In this document: in pieces, positions 52,932-62,394 of the stretch
How the letters are laid out: each line of letters begins with the position of its first letter
Numbering within the stretch: position 1 is the stretch's first letter
The notes under the pieces: generated by a model
What the model saw: the letters and a program-made list of their open reading frames with translations, nothing else
Told to the model about the DNA's origin: nothing
Database searches by the model: none
Made by a program: the position numbers and the translations under genes
Source of the DNA: Halolamina pelagica
GTDB taxonomy: Archaea; Halobacteriota; Halobacteria; Halobacteriales; Haloferacaceae
Reading direction: 5' to 3'
NCBI RefSeq assembly: GCF_001307315.1
Contig: NZ_LGUC01000001.1
Coordinates: 2,232,001 to 2,296,000, forward strand
Length of the DNA: 64,000 bases

Positions 52932-54176
52932 TTAATCGTCCGCGACCGGGGCTTCCAGATCGTCGACGCTGAAGGACTTCTCAACCAGCGCCTCCTTCTC
53001 GTCGCCGACGTGGGTTCCCTCACGCATCAGCTGCTTGTACGCCGACTGGGGCGAGAGGTCGCCGATCAGGACGCCGCCGACGATGCGGCCGTCCTTGAGC
53101 GCCAGGCGGCGCCACTCCGTGTCGGAGTACTTCCGCTCGACGCTGTCGTCGCCCATCGTCGGGTGACCGAACGAGAGGAACGGGAAGTCGAAGTGGGTGA
53201 TGGAGTACGAGGAGACCCAGCGGAACTCCTCGTCACCGTAGTCGAGCATGTTCTTCGCCGCGGTCTCGCCCTGGGCCTTGGCCGAGCCCCACGCGCCGTT
53301 CTGGGCCTGCTCGCCCAGGATCACGTCGTTGAACTTCGTACAGTCGCCGGCAGCGTACACGTCGTCGAGGTTCGTCTGCATGTACTCGTCCACGACGATG
53401 CCGCCGTCGTCGTGTTCGATCCCCGTCCCACGGAGGATCTCGGTGTTGATGTTCAGGCCGATAGCGACGCCGGCGAAGTCGGCGTCGAACTCCTCGCCGT
53501 TGGGGTCGACGGCGCTCTCGACGTGGCCGTCGTCGTCGACCTCGAAGTGGTCGACGCCGGACTCGAAGACGGGCGTAACCCCACGCTCGCGCATCGCGTC
53601 GTGGAGGATCTCCGCCCCCTCCTCGCTAAGCGCGTAGCGCCACCAGGAGTTCCCACGCATCAGGTAGTGGGCCTCGACGTCCTGTGCGCCACAGATCGCC
53701 GCGAAGTCGATGCCCAGCAGGCCCGCGCCGACGATGACCCCCGTGTCGGCCTGCTCTACGTCCTCCTTGATCTTCCGGGCGTCCTCGAACGTCCAGAAGT
53801 GGTGGATGCCATCGGCGTCGGAGTTCTCCACCGGGAGCTGTGTGGGCGTCCCGCCGGTGGCGAGCAGCAGTTTGTCGTACTCGTACGTATCGCCCTCGTG
53901 GCTCGTGACGGTGTGGCCGTCGGTGTCGATGTCGACGACAAGCGTGTTGAGCCGGAGGTCGATCTCCCGCTCTTCGTACCACTCCTCGTCGTGGATCGAG
54001 ATGGGGGCTTCGGGGAGCTTCCCCTTCGCGAACTCCTTGATCAGAATACGGTTGTAGAGAGCTTCCCCCTCGTCGGTGATGACCGTGATGTCGGCGTCGG
54101 GAGCGTTCTCCCGTAACGTCTCCGCCGCCGAACTCCCAGCGACCCCATCGCCGATGATCACGAACGATTCGCTCAT
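52932..54176 (-). CDS. NAD(P)/FAD-dependent oxidoreductase, NirB/NADH-oxidase-like
   Basis: A 414-aa flavoprotein from the ATG at 54176. The FAD-binding motif GDGVAGSSAAE is near residues 9-19, the NAD-binding GAGLLGIDFA near 150, and the second FAD motif VYAAGDCTKFNDV near 290. These match the pyridine nucleotide-disulphide oxidoreductase family lacking the redox disulphide, close to nitrite reductase large-subunit or rubredoxin-reductase type. It should pass electrons from NAD(P)H to an unknown acceptor. The frame is intact. Upstream it is divergent from the DUF6149-like gene. Confidence 0.85.
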   Translation of the reverse strand: MSESFVIIGDGVAGSSAAETLRENAPDADITVITDEGEALYNRILIKEFAKGKLPEAPISIHDEEWYEEREIDLRLNTLVVDIDTDGHTVTSHEGDTYEYDKLLLATGGTPTQLPVENSDADGIHHFWTFEDARKIKEDVEQADTGVIVGAGLLGIDFAAICGAQDVEAHYLMRGNSWWRYALSEEGAEILHDAMRERGVTPVFESGVDHFEVDDDGHVESAVDPNGEEFDADFAGVAIGLNINTEILRGTGIEHDDGGIVVDEYMQTNLDDVYAAGDCTKFNDVILGEQAQNGAWGSAKAQGETAAKNMLDYGDEEFRWVSSYSITHFDFPFLSFGHPTMGDDSVERKYSDTEWRRLALKDGRIVGGVLIGDLSPQSAYKQLMREGTHVGDEKEALVEKSFSVDDLEAPVADD

Positions 54177-54295
54177 GGCCTCCAGTTTGGCAGTGGGAGT
54201 TAATGTGGGTTGCCATACGGCTTTCGGTAGGGGAGCGATACCCACATTCCGCGTTCTCGGAGGGTTGAAGGCCGTCGCACTGCAACGTCCGACCG

Positions 54296-54846
54296 ATGAA
54301 ACTCCGCCAGAACGTTCGCCACTTCGCGGCGAAGCAGGCGCTGACGATGCCGGTCGTCGGGGAGAAGATGAACGAGAAACTGGTCGATCTCCACGTCAGC
54401 GTGTTCGGCGACCGCGCCGAGGACGGCGCCCGCGAAGCACGCGAGCCCCGCATGGAGGCGTTTTTCGACTGCACGATGGCCACCTACCTCGCCGCGCTGT
54501 CGGACGGCTACCCGGAGGCCGAGGCGCGCGAGATCACCCACCTGCAGGCGAACTTCGACTTCTACAACCACGGCTGGACGGAGATGATGGAGTTCCCGGT
54601 CGACGAGGTCGAGGAGCACTACGACCGCTACGCCGCGTTCTTCGAGGCCCACGACATCACCATCGACGACCCGCTGGGGAGTTCCGAGATCGTGAGATCC
54701 CCGACGCACCCTCGACGCCGGCGAAACTCGACGATCCCGAGCACCCCCACGCCGCGGAGGGGTTCGCCGACGACGTGTACGTCGAGACCGAGTACGGCGT
54801 CGTTCGGGGCGATCGGTCCGACGAGATCCAGGAGACGGCGGACTGA
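54296..54846 (+). CDS. Conserved haloarchaeal protein (DUF6149-like, frameshifted)
   Basis: About 183 aa when one base is added to the G4 run at 54676-54679, joining TIDDPLG to EFRDREIPDAPSTPAKLDDPE. Start MKLRQNVRHFAAKQAL; the core MEAFFDCTMATYLAALSDGYPEAEAREITH and NFDFYNHGWTEMMEFP is the signature of the family I know as DUF6149. It is a soluble, helical protein; function unknown. The C-terminus after the break is the standard family end, so the gene is likely intact in the cell. Confidence 0.75.
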
Positions 54847-55020
54847 GCGAGATCGGGCGTCGCTCGGCAGTCGCCGAGCGGTTGGCGAACAGGTGACTCG
54901 AGTTGGTGGTCGACACCGACGAACGCGACGGACGGAGCCACACACCCGCAAAGCCCGCCGCGGCGGGAGGTCAGGTCACGGTGGGCCTGGCCGCGTTCTC
55001 CTACTTGAACTCCGGGGCGA

Positions 55021-56337
55021 CTACTCCGCGTTCCGGTCGATCCGCTTTGCACACTCGAACCCGGCGACGATGCCGCCGTCGAGGCTCCGCTCGGGGTATT
55101 GGGCCTCGCTGGCCATCCCGGCGTAGTAGAGCCCGTCGGCGACCTCGTTCTGCAGGTCGTAGGGCACGACCATGTCGAGATACCCCTGCTCGTAGATCGG
55201 CGCCGCACGCGGCGCCTTCGCCAGCCGGAACTCCTCGACGTGTTCGCGGTCGAACGCGGGGTACATCTCCCCGATCGCGTCGAGCCACTCCTCCTCGATC
55301 TCGTCGTCGTCGGCCGTCGCCAGCCACTCCTCGTCGTTCTGGACGTACGAAGCGACGTAGAGCAGATGGTCGCCGCCGTACCGTTCCGGCGGGACGAAGT
55401 TCGTGTGCTCGATCAGCGCGCCGAAGGGGGCCTCGTCGGCGATGTTGAGCCAGTAGGTGTCCGTCAGCGGCCGGTCCATCGTCACCACCGCACAGACCGC
55501 CCCCTGGAAGTCGATCTCGCAGGTGTACCCCGTCAGTTCTTCGAGGACGTTGGGCATCGTCGCGACCACGACCCCGTCGGTGTCGTGGGTGGTCGTCTCG
55601 CCGTCGGTCTCGGTCGTCACAGTCGTGACACCGCCGTTTTCGATGCCGAGATCGGTGACGCGGGTGTCGGTCCAGACGGTGTCACGCCCGACTGCGTCGA
55701 TCAGCGGGTCGAGCAGCGCCTCGAACCCACCCTCCGGGTAGCCGAGGATCTCGCCACGGAGCAGGTCGCGCTCGCCGCGGAACTTGATCCTGGCGAGCAG
55801 CCACGCCGCGCTCACGTCGTGCTTCCGGTCGCCGAACTTCGCGTCGAGCAAGGGCTCGAAGAACGTCTCGTAGACGTTCTCGGTCGTGTGCTCTTTCGCG
55901 AACGCGACGGCCGACTGGTCCTCGAAATCCTCGAGTCGCTCGTAGGTGTCGAAGGAGGGAATCCCGCCACGCACGTCCACGTCGAGCGTGAGCATCCCGA
56001 GCCGGAACTTGTCGTAGACGCTCCAGTGCGGGAACGCGAGGATCTGCCACGGCGTGTCCATCGGGTAGGTTTTCCCCTCGATGTGGTAGGCGTTCTCCCC
56101 GATCAACCACTCGATCCGGTTACCGACGCCGAGTTCGTCGGCGAGCTTGACGATCGTCTCTTCGGACTTCGAAAGGTGGTGGTAGAACTTCTCGATCGGA
56201 TCACCCGCGGTCTCGTAGCTCGCGGCGAGGCCGCCGAGATCGCTGCTGCCCTCGAAGATCGCCACCTCGTGGCCGCGCTGTTGGAGGCTGTACGCGGCCG
56301 CGAGTCCGGCGATGCCGCCGCCGACGACGTGATACAT
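55021..56337 (-). CDS. FAD-dependent amine-oxidase/protoporphyrinogen-oxidase-like enzyme
   Basis: A 438-aa flavoprotein. It starts with the dinucleotide motif MYHVVGGGIAGLAAAYSLQQ followed by HEVAIFEGSSDLGGLAASYE, typical of the NAD(P)/FAD-dependent superfamily with UDP-galactopyranose mutase, protoporphyrinogen oxidase and phytoene-desaturase-like enzymes. KFYHHLSKSEETIVKLADELG and a FEPLLDAKFGDRKHDVSAAWLLAR stretch agree with a haloarchaeal subfamily often near glycan or isoprenoid genes. C-terminal GLYYAGMASEAQYPERSLDGG closes the FAD site. Exact substrate not known. Intact frame. Confidence 0.8.
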   Translation of the reverse strand: MYHVVGGGIAGLAAAYSLQQRGHEVAIFEGSSDLGGLAASYETAGDPIEKFYHHLSKSEETIVKLADELGVGNRIEWLIGENAYHIEGKTYPMDTPWQILAFPHWSVYDKFRLGMLTLDVDVRGGIPSFDTYERLEDFEDQSAVAFAKEHTTENVYETFFEPLLDAKFGDRKHDVSAAWLLARIKFRGERDLLRGEILGYPEGGFEALLDPLIDAVGRDTVWTDTRVTDLGIENGGVTTVTTETDGETTTHDTDGVVVATMPNVLEELTGYTCEIDFQGAVCAVVTMDRPLTDTYWLNIADEAPFGALIEHTNFVPPERYGGDHLLYVASYVQNDEEWLATADDDEIEEEWLDAIGEMYPAFDREHVEEFRLAKAPRAAPIYEQGYLDMVVPYDLQNEVADGLYYAGMASEAQYPERSLDGGIVAGFECAKRIDRNAE

Positions 56338-56484
56338 ACAGTGAAAACGGGGTGGGCGGGAGAAAAACCCTCCCGGTATCGCCGGCCGCCGTCGACGCCG
56401 CCCGCACACGACCCTTTTTGTTCGATGCGCGGCAGTGGCCGGTATGGACTCGTCGCACACGAACACCGCCGCCCCCGACACCCG

Positions 56485-57824
56485 ATGGTAGACCTCGCGC
56501 TGTCGCTCGGGCGGCTCGCCCTCGCGCTGTTCCTGGTCGTGCTGAACGGCTTCTTCGTCGCCGCGGAGTTCGCCTTCGTCAGAGTGCGCGCCACCTCGGT
56601 CGAACAGCTCGCCGACGAGGGGCGTGCCGGCGCAGGGGCGCTACAGGACGTGATGACCGACCTCGACAACTACCTCGCCGTCACGCAGTTGGGCATCACC
56701 CTCGCCTCGCTGGGGCTGGGGTGGGCCGGCGAGCCCGCCATCGCGTCGCTGCTGGAGCCCGTTCTCGGCTCGGTGCTCCCGCCGGCGCTCGTCCACCTGG
56801 TCGCGATCGCGATCGGCTTCTCGATCATCACGTTCCTCCACGTCGTGTTCGGCGAGCTCGCGCCCAAGACGTTCGCGATCGCCCGGACCGAACGCCTCTC
56901 GCTACTGCTCGCCCCGCCGATGAAGCTGTTCTACCTGCTGTTCTACCCCGGCATCGTCGTGTTCAACGGCGCCGCCAACGCCTTCACGAGCGGGCTCGGC
57001 GTCCCGCCGGCGTCGGAGTCCGACGAGACACTGGGGAGCGAGAGATCCGGCGCGTCCTGGCTCGCTCCGGCGAGGAGGGCGACGTGGACGTGGCGGAGGT
57101 CGCGATGATCGAGCGCGTGTTCGAACTCGACGACACCGCCGTCCGGGAGGTGATGGTGCCGCTGCCGGACGTGATCAGCGTGCCCGCCGACGCGACGCTT
57201 TCGGACCTGCGCGAGACCGTCTTCGAGTGGGAGCACACCCGCTACCCCGTCGTCTCGACCGACGACGCCACGCAGATTGCCGGGTTCGTCGACGTGAAAG
57301 ACGTGCTGCGGGCGAGCGAGACCGATCACGACGGGGAGACGACCGCCGGCGACCTCGCTCGGGAGGTGCTCGTCGTACCCGAGACGACGACGATCAACGA
57401 CCTCCTGTTGCAGTTCCAGGCCGACAACCAACAGATGGCCGCCGTCATCGACGAGTGGGGCGCCTTCGAGGGGATGGCCACCGTCGAAGACGTGGTCGAG
57501 GCCGTCGTCGGCGACCTCCGGGACGAGTTCGACGCCGCCGACCGGGAGCACTCGATCCGGCAGGGCGACGCCGGCGAGTTCGAGGTCGACGGGGGCGTCA
57601 CGCTCTCGGCGGTCAACGACGCGCTCGGAACCGAACTCGACCACGAGGCGGTCGAGACCATCGCGGGGCTGATCCTCAGCCACCTCGATCGCGCGCCGGA
57701 ACGCGGCGACAGCGTCGCGATCGACGGCTACGAGGCCGAAGTGACCGGCGTCGACGGCACCCGGATCGAGACGGTCCGGATCTACGAGCGTGCGGACGAC
57801 GAGACTTCCGAGGACGGGAACTGA
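56485..57824 (+). CDS. CNNM/HlyC-CorC family membrane protein with CBS pair (frameshifted)
   Basis: About 446 aa with one base added to the G4 run at 57033-57036, joining ESDETLG to EREIRRVLARSGEEGDVD. The N-terminal ~190 residues form the DUF21/CNNM transmembrane domain (LFLVVLNGFFVAAEFAFVRVR, GWAGEPAIASLLEP, FSIITFLHVVFGELAPKTFAI). Two CBS domains follow (REVMVPLPDVISVPAD... and DLAREVLVVPETTTINDLL) and a CorC/HlyC C-terminal domain. Family members transport or regulate divalent cations such as Mg2+, with CBS binding of nucleotides. The name 'hemolysin' is historical. Confidence 0.88.
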
Positions 57825-57877
57825 GCAGTCCCCGTTGGGAGGTTTTTCAAGAGGAGCGGTCGGCGACGAGCCAGCAG

Positions 57878-58639
57878 TCAGTTCCGGGCGACCAGCAGCG
57901 TCGTCGCCTCGCCGTCGAGCAGTCGCACGTCGGTCAGGCCGGCGGCCTCAGCGGCTGCTCGGAGTGCGTCGGCGTCGTGAACCGGGACGCGAACCGTCTC
58001 GCTGGTCGTGGCGGCCTCACCGCTCGACTCGTCGGTCGCGCGGTAGCCCATCCGGAGGTCGACGCCACCGTCGGTCGGGAGATCCGTCACCGAGCGCTCG
58101 AGTCGGTAGCCGCTGCCGGAGAGCACGCCGACGGACTCGACCGCCTCCCGGATCGCCCCTGCGTCGGTGACCGCCCGCAGGAGGAACGTCCCCTCGGGCG
58201 CGAGTCGCTCGGCGGCCGTCTCGATCAGCGCCGCCGGCCCGTCGACGACCGGCGGCGCCACGGGGCCGGCCATCGCGACGACGGCGTCGAACGTCTCCTG
58301 GGTCGGTGGATCCAGCGGGTCGCCCGTCGCGACCGCGGCTGCCGGCGCGCGGTGGGCGGTGAACCTGAGCAGGTCCTTGTTGGCGTCGACGCCCAGCGCG
58401 CGGTCGAAGCGGTCGGTGAGGTGGGCGAGCAGCGCGCCAACGCCACAGCCGAGTTCGAGCGCGTCGCCGGACTCGGGAGCGAACGCCCGGACGGCCTCGA
58501 AGTCGCCGGCGACGCGCTCCTCGTCGGTCAGGCGGTCGAACACCGGCGCGAGCGTCGTGTACAGCGAGTGCTCGCCGTCCGGCGCCCGGAGCAGCCGCTC
58601 GCAGGCGTCCGCGAACGTGGGGGCGGCGGGTCGGGGCAT
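57878..58639 (-). CDS. Class I SAM-dependent methyltransferase next to hisD
   Basis: A 253-aa protein with SAM motif I LELGCGVGALLAHL near residues 61-74, the following acidic VDANKD, and FDAVVAMAGPV as motif IV. The substrate is unknown. Its start overlaps the hisD stop by one base, so it is probably cotranscribed with hisD. Conserved linkage is common in haloarchaea without a known functional bond to histidine synthesis. Confidence 0.8.
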   Translation of the reverse strand: MPRPAAPTFADACERLLRAPDGEHSLYTTLAPVFDRLTDEERVAGDFEAVRAFAPESGDALELGCGVGALLAHLTDRFDRALGVDANKDLLRFTAHRAPAAAVATGDPLDPPTQETFDAVVAMAGPVAPPVVDGPAALIETAAERLAPEGTFLLRAVTDAGAIREAVESVGVLSGSGYRLERSVTDLPTDGGVDLRMGYRATDESSGEAATTSETVRVPVHDADALRAAAEAAGLTDVRLLDGEATTLLVARN

Positions 58640-59931
58640 CAGGCCGAGCCGTCGCCCTCGTCCTCGCGCAGGCGAACGCGAACGCTCTCGGCGTGGGCCT
58701 CCAGACCCTCCGCGTCGGCCAGCGTGGTGACCGTCGGCGCGAGGTCGTCGAGGGCGTCGCGATCGAGTCGCTGGACCGTCGAAGAGCGGAGGAACTCGTC
58801 GACGGAGAGCCCGCCGTGGACCTTCGCGCCGCCGCCGGTCGGGAGCACGTGGTTCGTGCCGGTGCCGTAGTCGCCGGCTGCGACGGGAGCGAACCCGCCG
58901 AGGAACACGCTGCCGGCGTTGTCGATCCGGTCGAGCAGCGCCTCGTCGTCGTCGGCCTGAATCGAGAGGTGTTCGGCGGCGTACTCCTCGGTGAACAGCA
59001 CCGCCTCGGGCATCGACCGGGCAACCAGCACGCCCGAGGCGTCGTTGTCGAGGGCCTCGCGGATGATCTCCTCGCGCTCGCGCTCGCTGGCCTGGCGGTC
59101 GAGTTCGGCGACGACCGCTTCGGCCAGGTCCGCGTCGTCGGTGACGGCGACGACGCTAGCCTCGGGGTCGTGTTCGGCCTGGGCGAGCAGATCGGCGGCG
59201 ACGAACTCGGGGGCGGCCGACTCGTCGGCGAGCACCAACACTTCGCTCGGGCCGGCCAGGAAGTCGATCTCGACCTCGCCGCGGACCTCGGCTTTCGCGG
59301 CGGTGACCCAGGGGTTGCCCGGGCCGACGATCTTCTGGACCGCGTCGACGGTCTCGGTGCCGTAGGCCAGCGCGCCGATGGCCTGTGCGCCGCCGACGGA
59401 GTACACCGCGTCGGCGCCGGCCTCGTGGATCGCCGCCAGCGTGACGGGGTTGATCTCCTCGGCGGGCGGCGTCGCGACGGCGACGTGGTCGACGCCGGCG
59501 ACTTTCGCGGGCACGACGCCCATGATGGCACTGGAGGGGTAGGCGGCGGTGCCGCCGGGGACGTAGACGCCGACGCGCTCGATCGGCCGGAACCGCCGAC
59601 CCAGTTCCCGGCCCTCGAACTCCTCGCGCCAGTCCGCGGGGCGCTGGCGCTCGTGGAACGCGCGGACGTTCTCGATGGCGTCCCGAATGGCATCGAGCGT
59701 GTCGTCATCCACCTCGTCGACCGCGCGCTCGGCCTCGGCGGTCACGTCGAGGTTGGCGACTTCGACGCCGTCGAACTCCGCGGAGAACTCCCGGAGCGCC
59801 ACGTCGCCCTCCTCGCGCACTCGCGGCAGGATCTCGCGAACGTCCTCGCGGGCGCTTTCGACGCCGGCGTCCCGATCGAAGAAGGCCCGGCGCTCGGCCG
59901 TCGAGAGCTCCGCGATCGATCGTGGTTGCAT
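58639..59931 (-). CDS. hisD: Histidinol dehydrogenase
   Basis: A 430-aa enzyme starting [20 protein letters not shown]. Family motifs include [23 protein letters not shown], the [15 protein letters not shown] signature, [27 protein letters not shown] and AAEHLSIQ with catalytic and zinc-binding His, then [17 protein letters not shown]. It oxidises L-histidinol to histidine in two NAD+-dependent steps. Length is standard. hisF sits 52 kb away in this window, so the his genes are dispersed. The final base overlaps the next gene start. Confidence 0.96.
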   Translation of the reverse strand: MQPRSIAELSTAERRAFFDRDAGVESAREDVREILPRVREEGDVALREFSAEFDGVEVANLDVTAEAERAVDEVDDDTLDAIRDAIENVRAFHERQRPADWREEFEGRELGRRFRPIERVGVYVPGGTAAYPSSAIMGVVPAKVAGVDHVAVATPPAEEINPVTLAAIHEAGADAVYSVGGAQAIGALAYGTETVDAVQKIVGPGNPWVTAAKAEVRGEVEIDFLAGPSEVLVLADESAAPEFVAADLLAQAEHDPEASVVAVTDDADLAEAVVAELDRQASEREREEIIREALDNDASGVLVARSMPEAVLFTEEYAAEHLSIQADDDEALLDRIDNAGSVFLGGFAPVAAGDYGTGTNHVLPTGGGAKVHGGLSVDEFLRSSTVQRLDRDALDDLAPTVTTLADAEGLEAHAESVRVRLREDEGDGSA

Positions 59932-60098
59932 GGCTCGGCGTTGCGCGGCGCGGCCTAAGGCGGTTGCGGATAGCCACCGCTACAGGGTGTTGCTGCGGCG
60001 ACGACGCCCGAGGGCGCCGTCGCTAGAACGTGTGAGTTCAGGGGGTCCGCGGAGCGGACGCCCGAATAGTTACTGCGCTGCGAAGAACCGAATCCGAC

Positions 60099-60293
60099 TT
60101 ACAGGCGGGTCAGGTTCGTCGCGCGGGGGCCCTTGTCGGCCTGTTCGATGTCGAACTCGACCTCCTGGCCCTCCTCCAGGTCGGGACCGCCGACGTCTTC
60201 CATGTGGAAGAACACGTCGTCGTCCGCGTCCTCAGTCTCGATGAATCCGTAACCGCCCGTGTCGTTGAAGAAATCAACCGTACCAGTCGCCAT
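60099..60293 (-). CDS. Cold-shock domain protein
   Basis: A 64-aa OB-fold protein. It begins MATGTVDFFNDTGGYGFIET with RNP1-like GGYGFIET and RNP2-like VFFHMEDV, the two single-stranded nucleic-acid binding motifs. Haloarchaea have several CspA-like proteins that bind single-stranded RNA/DNA and act as RNA chaperones. Standard length. Upstream (60294-60421) is a shared intergenic region with the divergent methyltransferase gene. Confidence 0.93.
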   Translation of the reverse strand: MATGTVDFFNDTGGYGFIETEDADDDVFFHMEDVGGPDLEEGQEVEFDIEQADKGPRATNLTRL

Positions 60294-60421
60294 TACATTC
60301 CTACAAACCTGCCGATGGATGTTAACCCCTTCGGTCCGCCCTCGTCAGCGGTGGGGTGTCCCAGTCGGGTGCCAGGATCGGGCCGACGGGTCTTTACTCG
60401 CTCGTCCACGATCAGGGGACA

Positions 60422-61045
60422 GTGAACCCAGAGGACGTGCGCGAGGAGTGGGCCGAGCGGACCGGCGAGTTCTCCCCGACGTACTACGCCCACAAGGGCC
60501 CCAACGAGGCCAGCGAGTCGATCCGCGACCTGCTGCTCCATTTCCTCGACCCCGCTGCCCGCGTCCTGGAGATCGGCTGTAGCTCCGGCCGCCACCTCGC
60601 CCACCTCCACGACGGCGGCTTCGACGATCTCCACGGCATCGAGATCAACGAGGACGCGATCGACGTACTGCGGGCGGAGTACCCCGGGCTCGACGCCGAT
60701 GCAACGTTCCACGTCGGCGACGCCGGCGAGATCCTCCCCGGGTTCGACGACGGGGCGTTCGACGCCGTCTACACCGTCGAGACGCTCCAGCACATCCACC
60801 CCGACGAGGCCGAGACAGTGTTCGACGAGGTGGCCCGTGTGGCCGACGACCTGCTGATCACCGTCGAAAACGAGTCCGCCCGCGGCGCGGGCGCCCGCGA
60901 GGACGCCGACGTATCCTACGTCAACGACGAGTTCCCGCTGTACCACCGCGATTGGAAGGCGATCTTCGAGCGTCGCGGGTTCGCCCAACTGCTCTCAGAG
61001 TCGAGCATGCGCCGGGACAGGCTGCGTGCGTTCCGTCGGCCTTGA
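60422..61045 (+). CDS. Class I SAM-dependent methyltransferase
   Basis: A 207-aa protein from GTG 60422, chosen because the region before it reads poorly. It contains VLEIGCSSGRHLAHL (motif I), a following acidic residue in GIEINEDAID, and FDAVYTVETLQHIHPDEA as motif IV region. The type is a Methyltransf_11/25 small-molecule or lipid-type enzyme; substrate unknown. Divergent from the cold-shock gene. Confidence 0.75.
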   Translation: MNPEDVREEWAERTGEFSPTYYAHKGPNEASESIRDLLLHFLDPAARVLEIGCSSGRHLAHLHDGGFDDLHGIEINEDAIDVLRAEYPGLDADATFHVGDAGEILPGFDDGAFDAVYTVETLQHIHPDEAETVFDEVARVADDLLITVENESARGAGAREDADVSYVNDEFPLYHRDWKAIFERRGFAQLLSESSMRRDRLRAFRRP

Positions 61046-61086
61046 TCGGCGCGGAACTGCGTGTATTCCGTCGACGGTAGCTGCCG

Positions 61087-61497
61087 CTAGTTCTCGTGCG
61101 GGACGGAGAGCACGACCGCCTCGCCGTCGATCACCGTCTCCGCGTCGTCGCCGTCGACGACTTCCGCGACCGTCTCGACGCGGACGCGGTCGTCGCCCAC
61201 GTCTTCGACGACCTCGGCAGTCGCCCGAACCGTATCACCCGGCCGGACCGGCGCCGCGAAGTCGAGATCCTGCGAGAGGTAGACGATGTCGCCCGGCAGC
61301 GCCGCGAGCGCGGCACTGATCAGCCCCGCCCCGAGCATCCCGTGGGCGACCACGCCGCCGAAGAACCCCTCGGCGGCGTACTCGGGATCGGTGTGGAGCC
61401 GGTTCTCGTCGCCGGTCAGGTCGGCGTACTGCTCGATAGTCTCCCGCGTCACGTCGCGCTGTACCTCGGCGTCGTCGCCGGCGGCCGCAACAGGCAT
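61087..61497 (-). CDS. MaoC-family (R)-specific enoyl-CoA hydratase-like protein
   Basis: A 136-aa hot-dog fold protein from the ATG whose complement ends at 61497 (a GTG four codons earlier is possible). It shows the hydratase-2 motif region DENRLHTDPEYAAEGFFGG followed by VVAHGMLGAGLISAAL, where the Asp and His are the catalytic pair. It would hydrate trans-2-enoyl-CoA to (R)-3-hydroxyacyl-CoA, as in PHA or fatty-acid routes. The following hydrolase and acyl-CoA synthetase-like genes support a lipid/CoA context. Confidence 0.85.
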   Translation of the reverse strand: MPVAAAGDDAEVQRDVTRETIEQYADLTGDENRLHTDPEYAAEGFFGGVVAHGMLGAGLISAALAALPGDIVYLSQDLDFAAPVRPGDTVRATAEVVEDVGDDRVRVETVAEVVDGDDAETVIDGEAVVLSVPHEN

Positions 61498-61585
61498 AGC
61501 TCGATCCACTCACGGCGACACCGTAGCCTCCCCGGTTCACATGTGAATACGGCCCTTGATACACGCGGGGGAACACGACTCGGGT

Positions 61586-62394
61586 ATGCCAACCGCACAC
61601 AACGGCGACGTGGCGCTCTCCTACGACCGGGAGGGGCCGGAGTCGGCGCCGACGGTCGTCTTCGTCGAGGGACTGGGCTACGGGACGTGGATGTGGCAGT
61701 TCCAACGCGAGCCGCTCGCCGAGTCCTACGACACCATCGTCTTCGACAACCGCGGGACTGGGGACTCTGACTGTCCCGAGGGGCCGTACACGGTCGCCGA
61801 GATGGCTGCCGACCTGGCGGCCGTCCTCGACGACGCCGGCGTCGAGTCGGCCCACGTCGTCGGCGCCAGCATGGGCGGGATGATCGCCCAGCGCTTCGCG
61901 CTGGAGTACGACCGCGCCGAGTCGCTCGTGCTGCTCTGTACCTCCCACGGCGGCGAGGACGCCGTCCCCGTACCTCCGGAGACGCAGGCGTTCATGTTCG
62001 ACGTGCCGGCGGACGCCGACGAGCGGGAAGCGATCCGCTACAAGATGACGCCCGCCATCTCGGACGGCTTCGCCGAGGAGCACCCCGACCTGATCGAGGA
62101 TATCGTCGACTGGCGGCTGGCGTCCGACGCCAGCGAGGCCGGGCGGAATGCACAGGCCGCCGCGGTGCAGGCGTTCGACGCCAGCGACGAACTCGACCAG
62201 CTCAGCCTGCCGACGCTGCTCATGCACGGCACCGACGACGAGGTGCTGCCAGTGGCGAACGCCCACGCGCTCGCCGAGGCGCTGCCCCACGCCGACCTCG
62301 AACTGTTCGAGGGGGGCCACACCTCTTCTTCGTCGAGCAGGCCGACGCGGTAACCGACCGACTCCGAACGTTCCTCGATACCCATGCCGAGTGA
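61586..62394 (+). CDS. Alpha/beta hydrolase (frameshifted)
   Basis: About 269 aa when one base is added to the G6 run at 62311-62316, which restores ELFEGG then PHLFFVEQADAVTDRLRTFLD. The catalytic Ser is in GASMGGM, the Asp is in HGTDDEVLP and the His is in the restored GGPHLF. N-terminal LSYDREGPESAPTVVFVEGL is typical. It is a general esterase/lactonase-type enzyme. The restored end overlaps the start of the acyl-CoA synthetase gene (ATG 62384) by 11 bases, suggesting coupling. Confidence 0.82.
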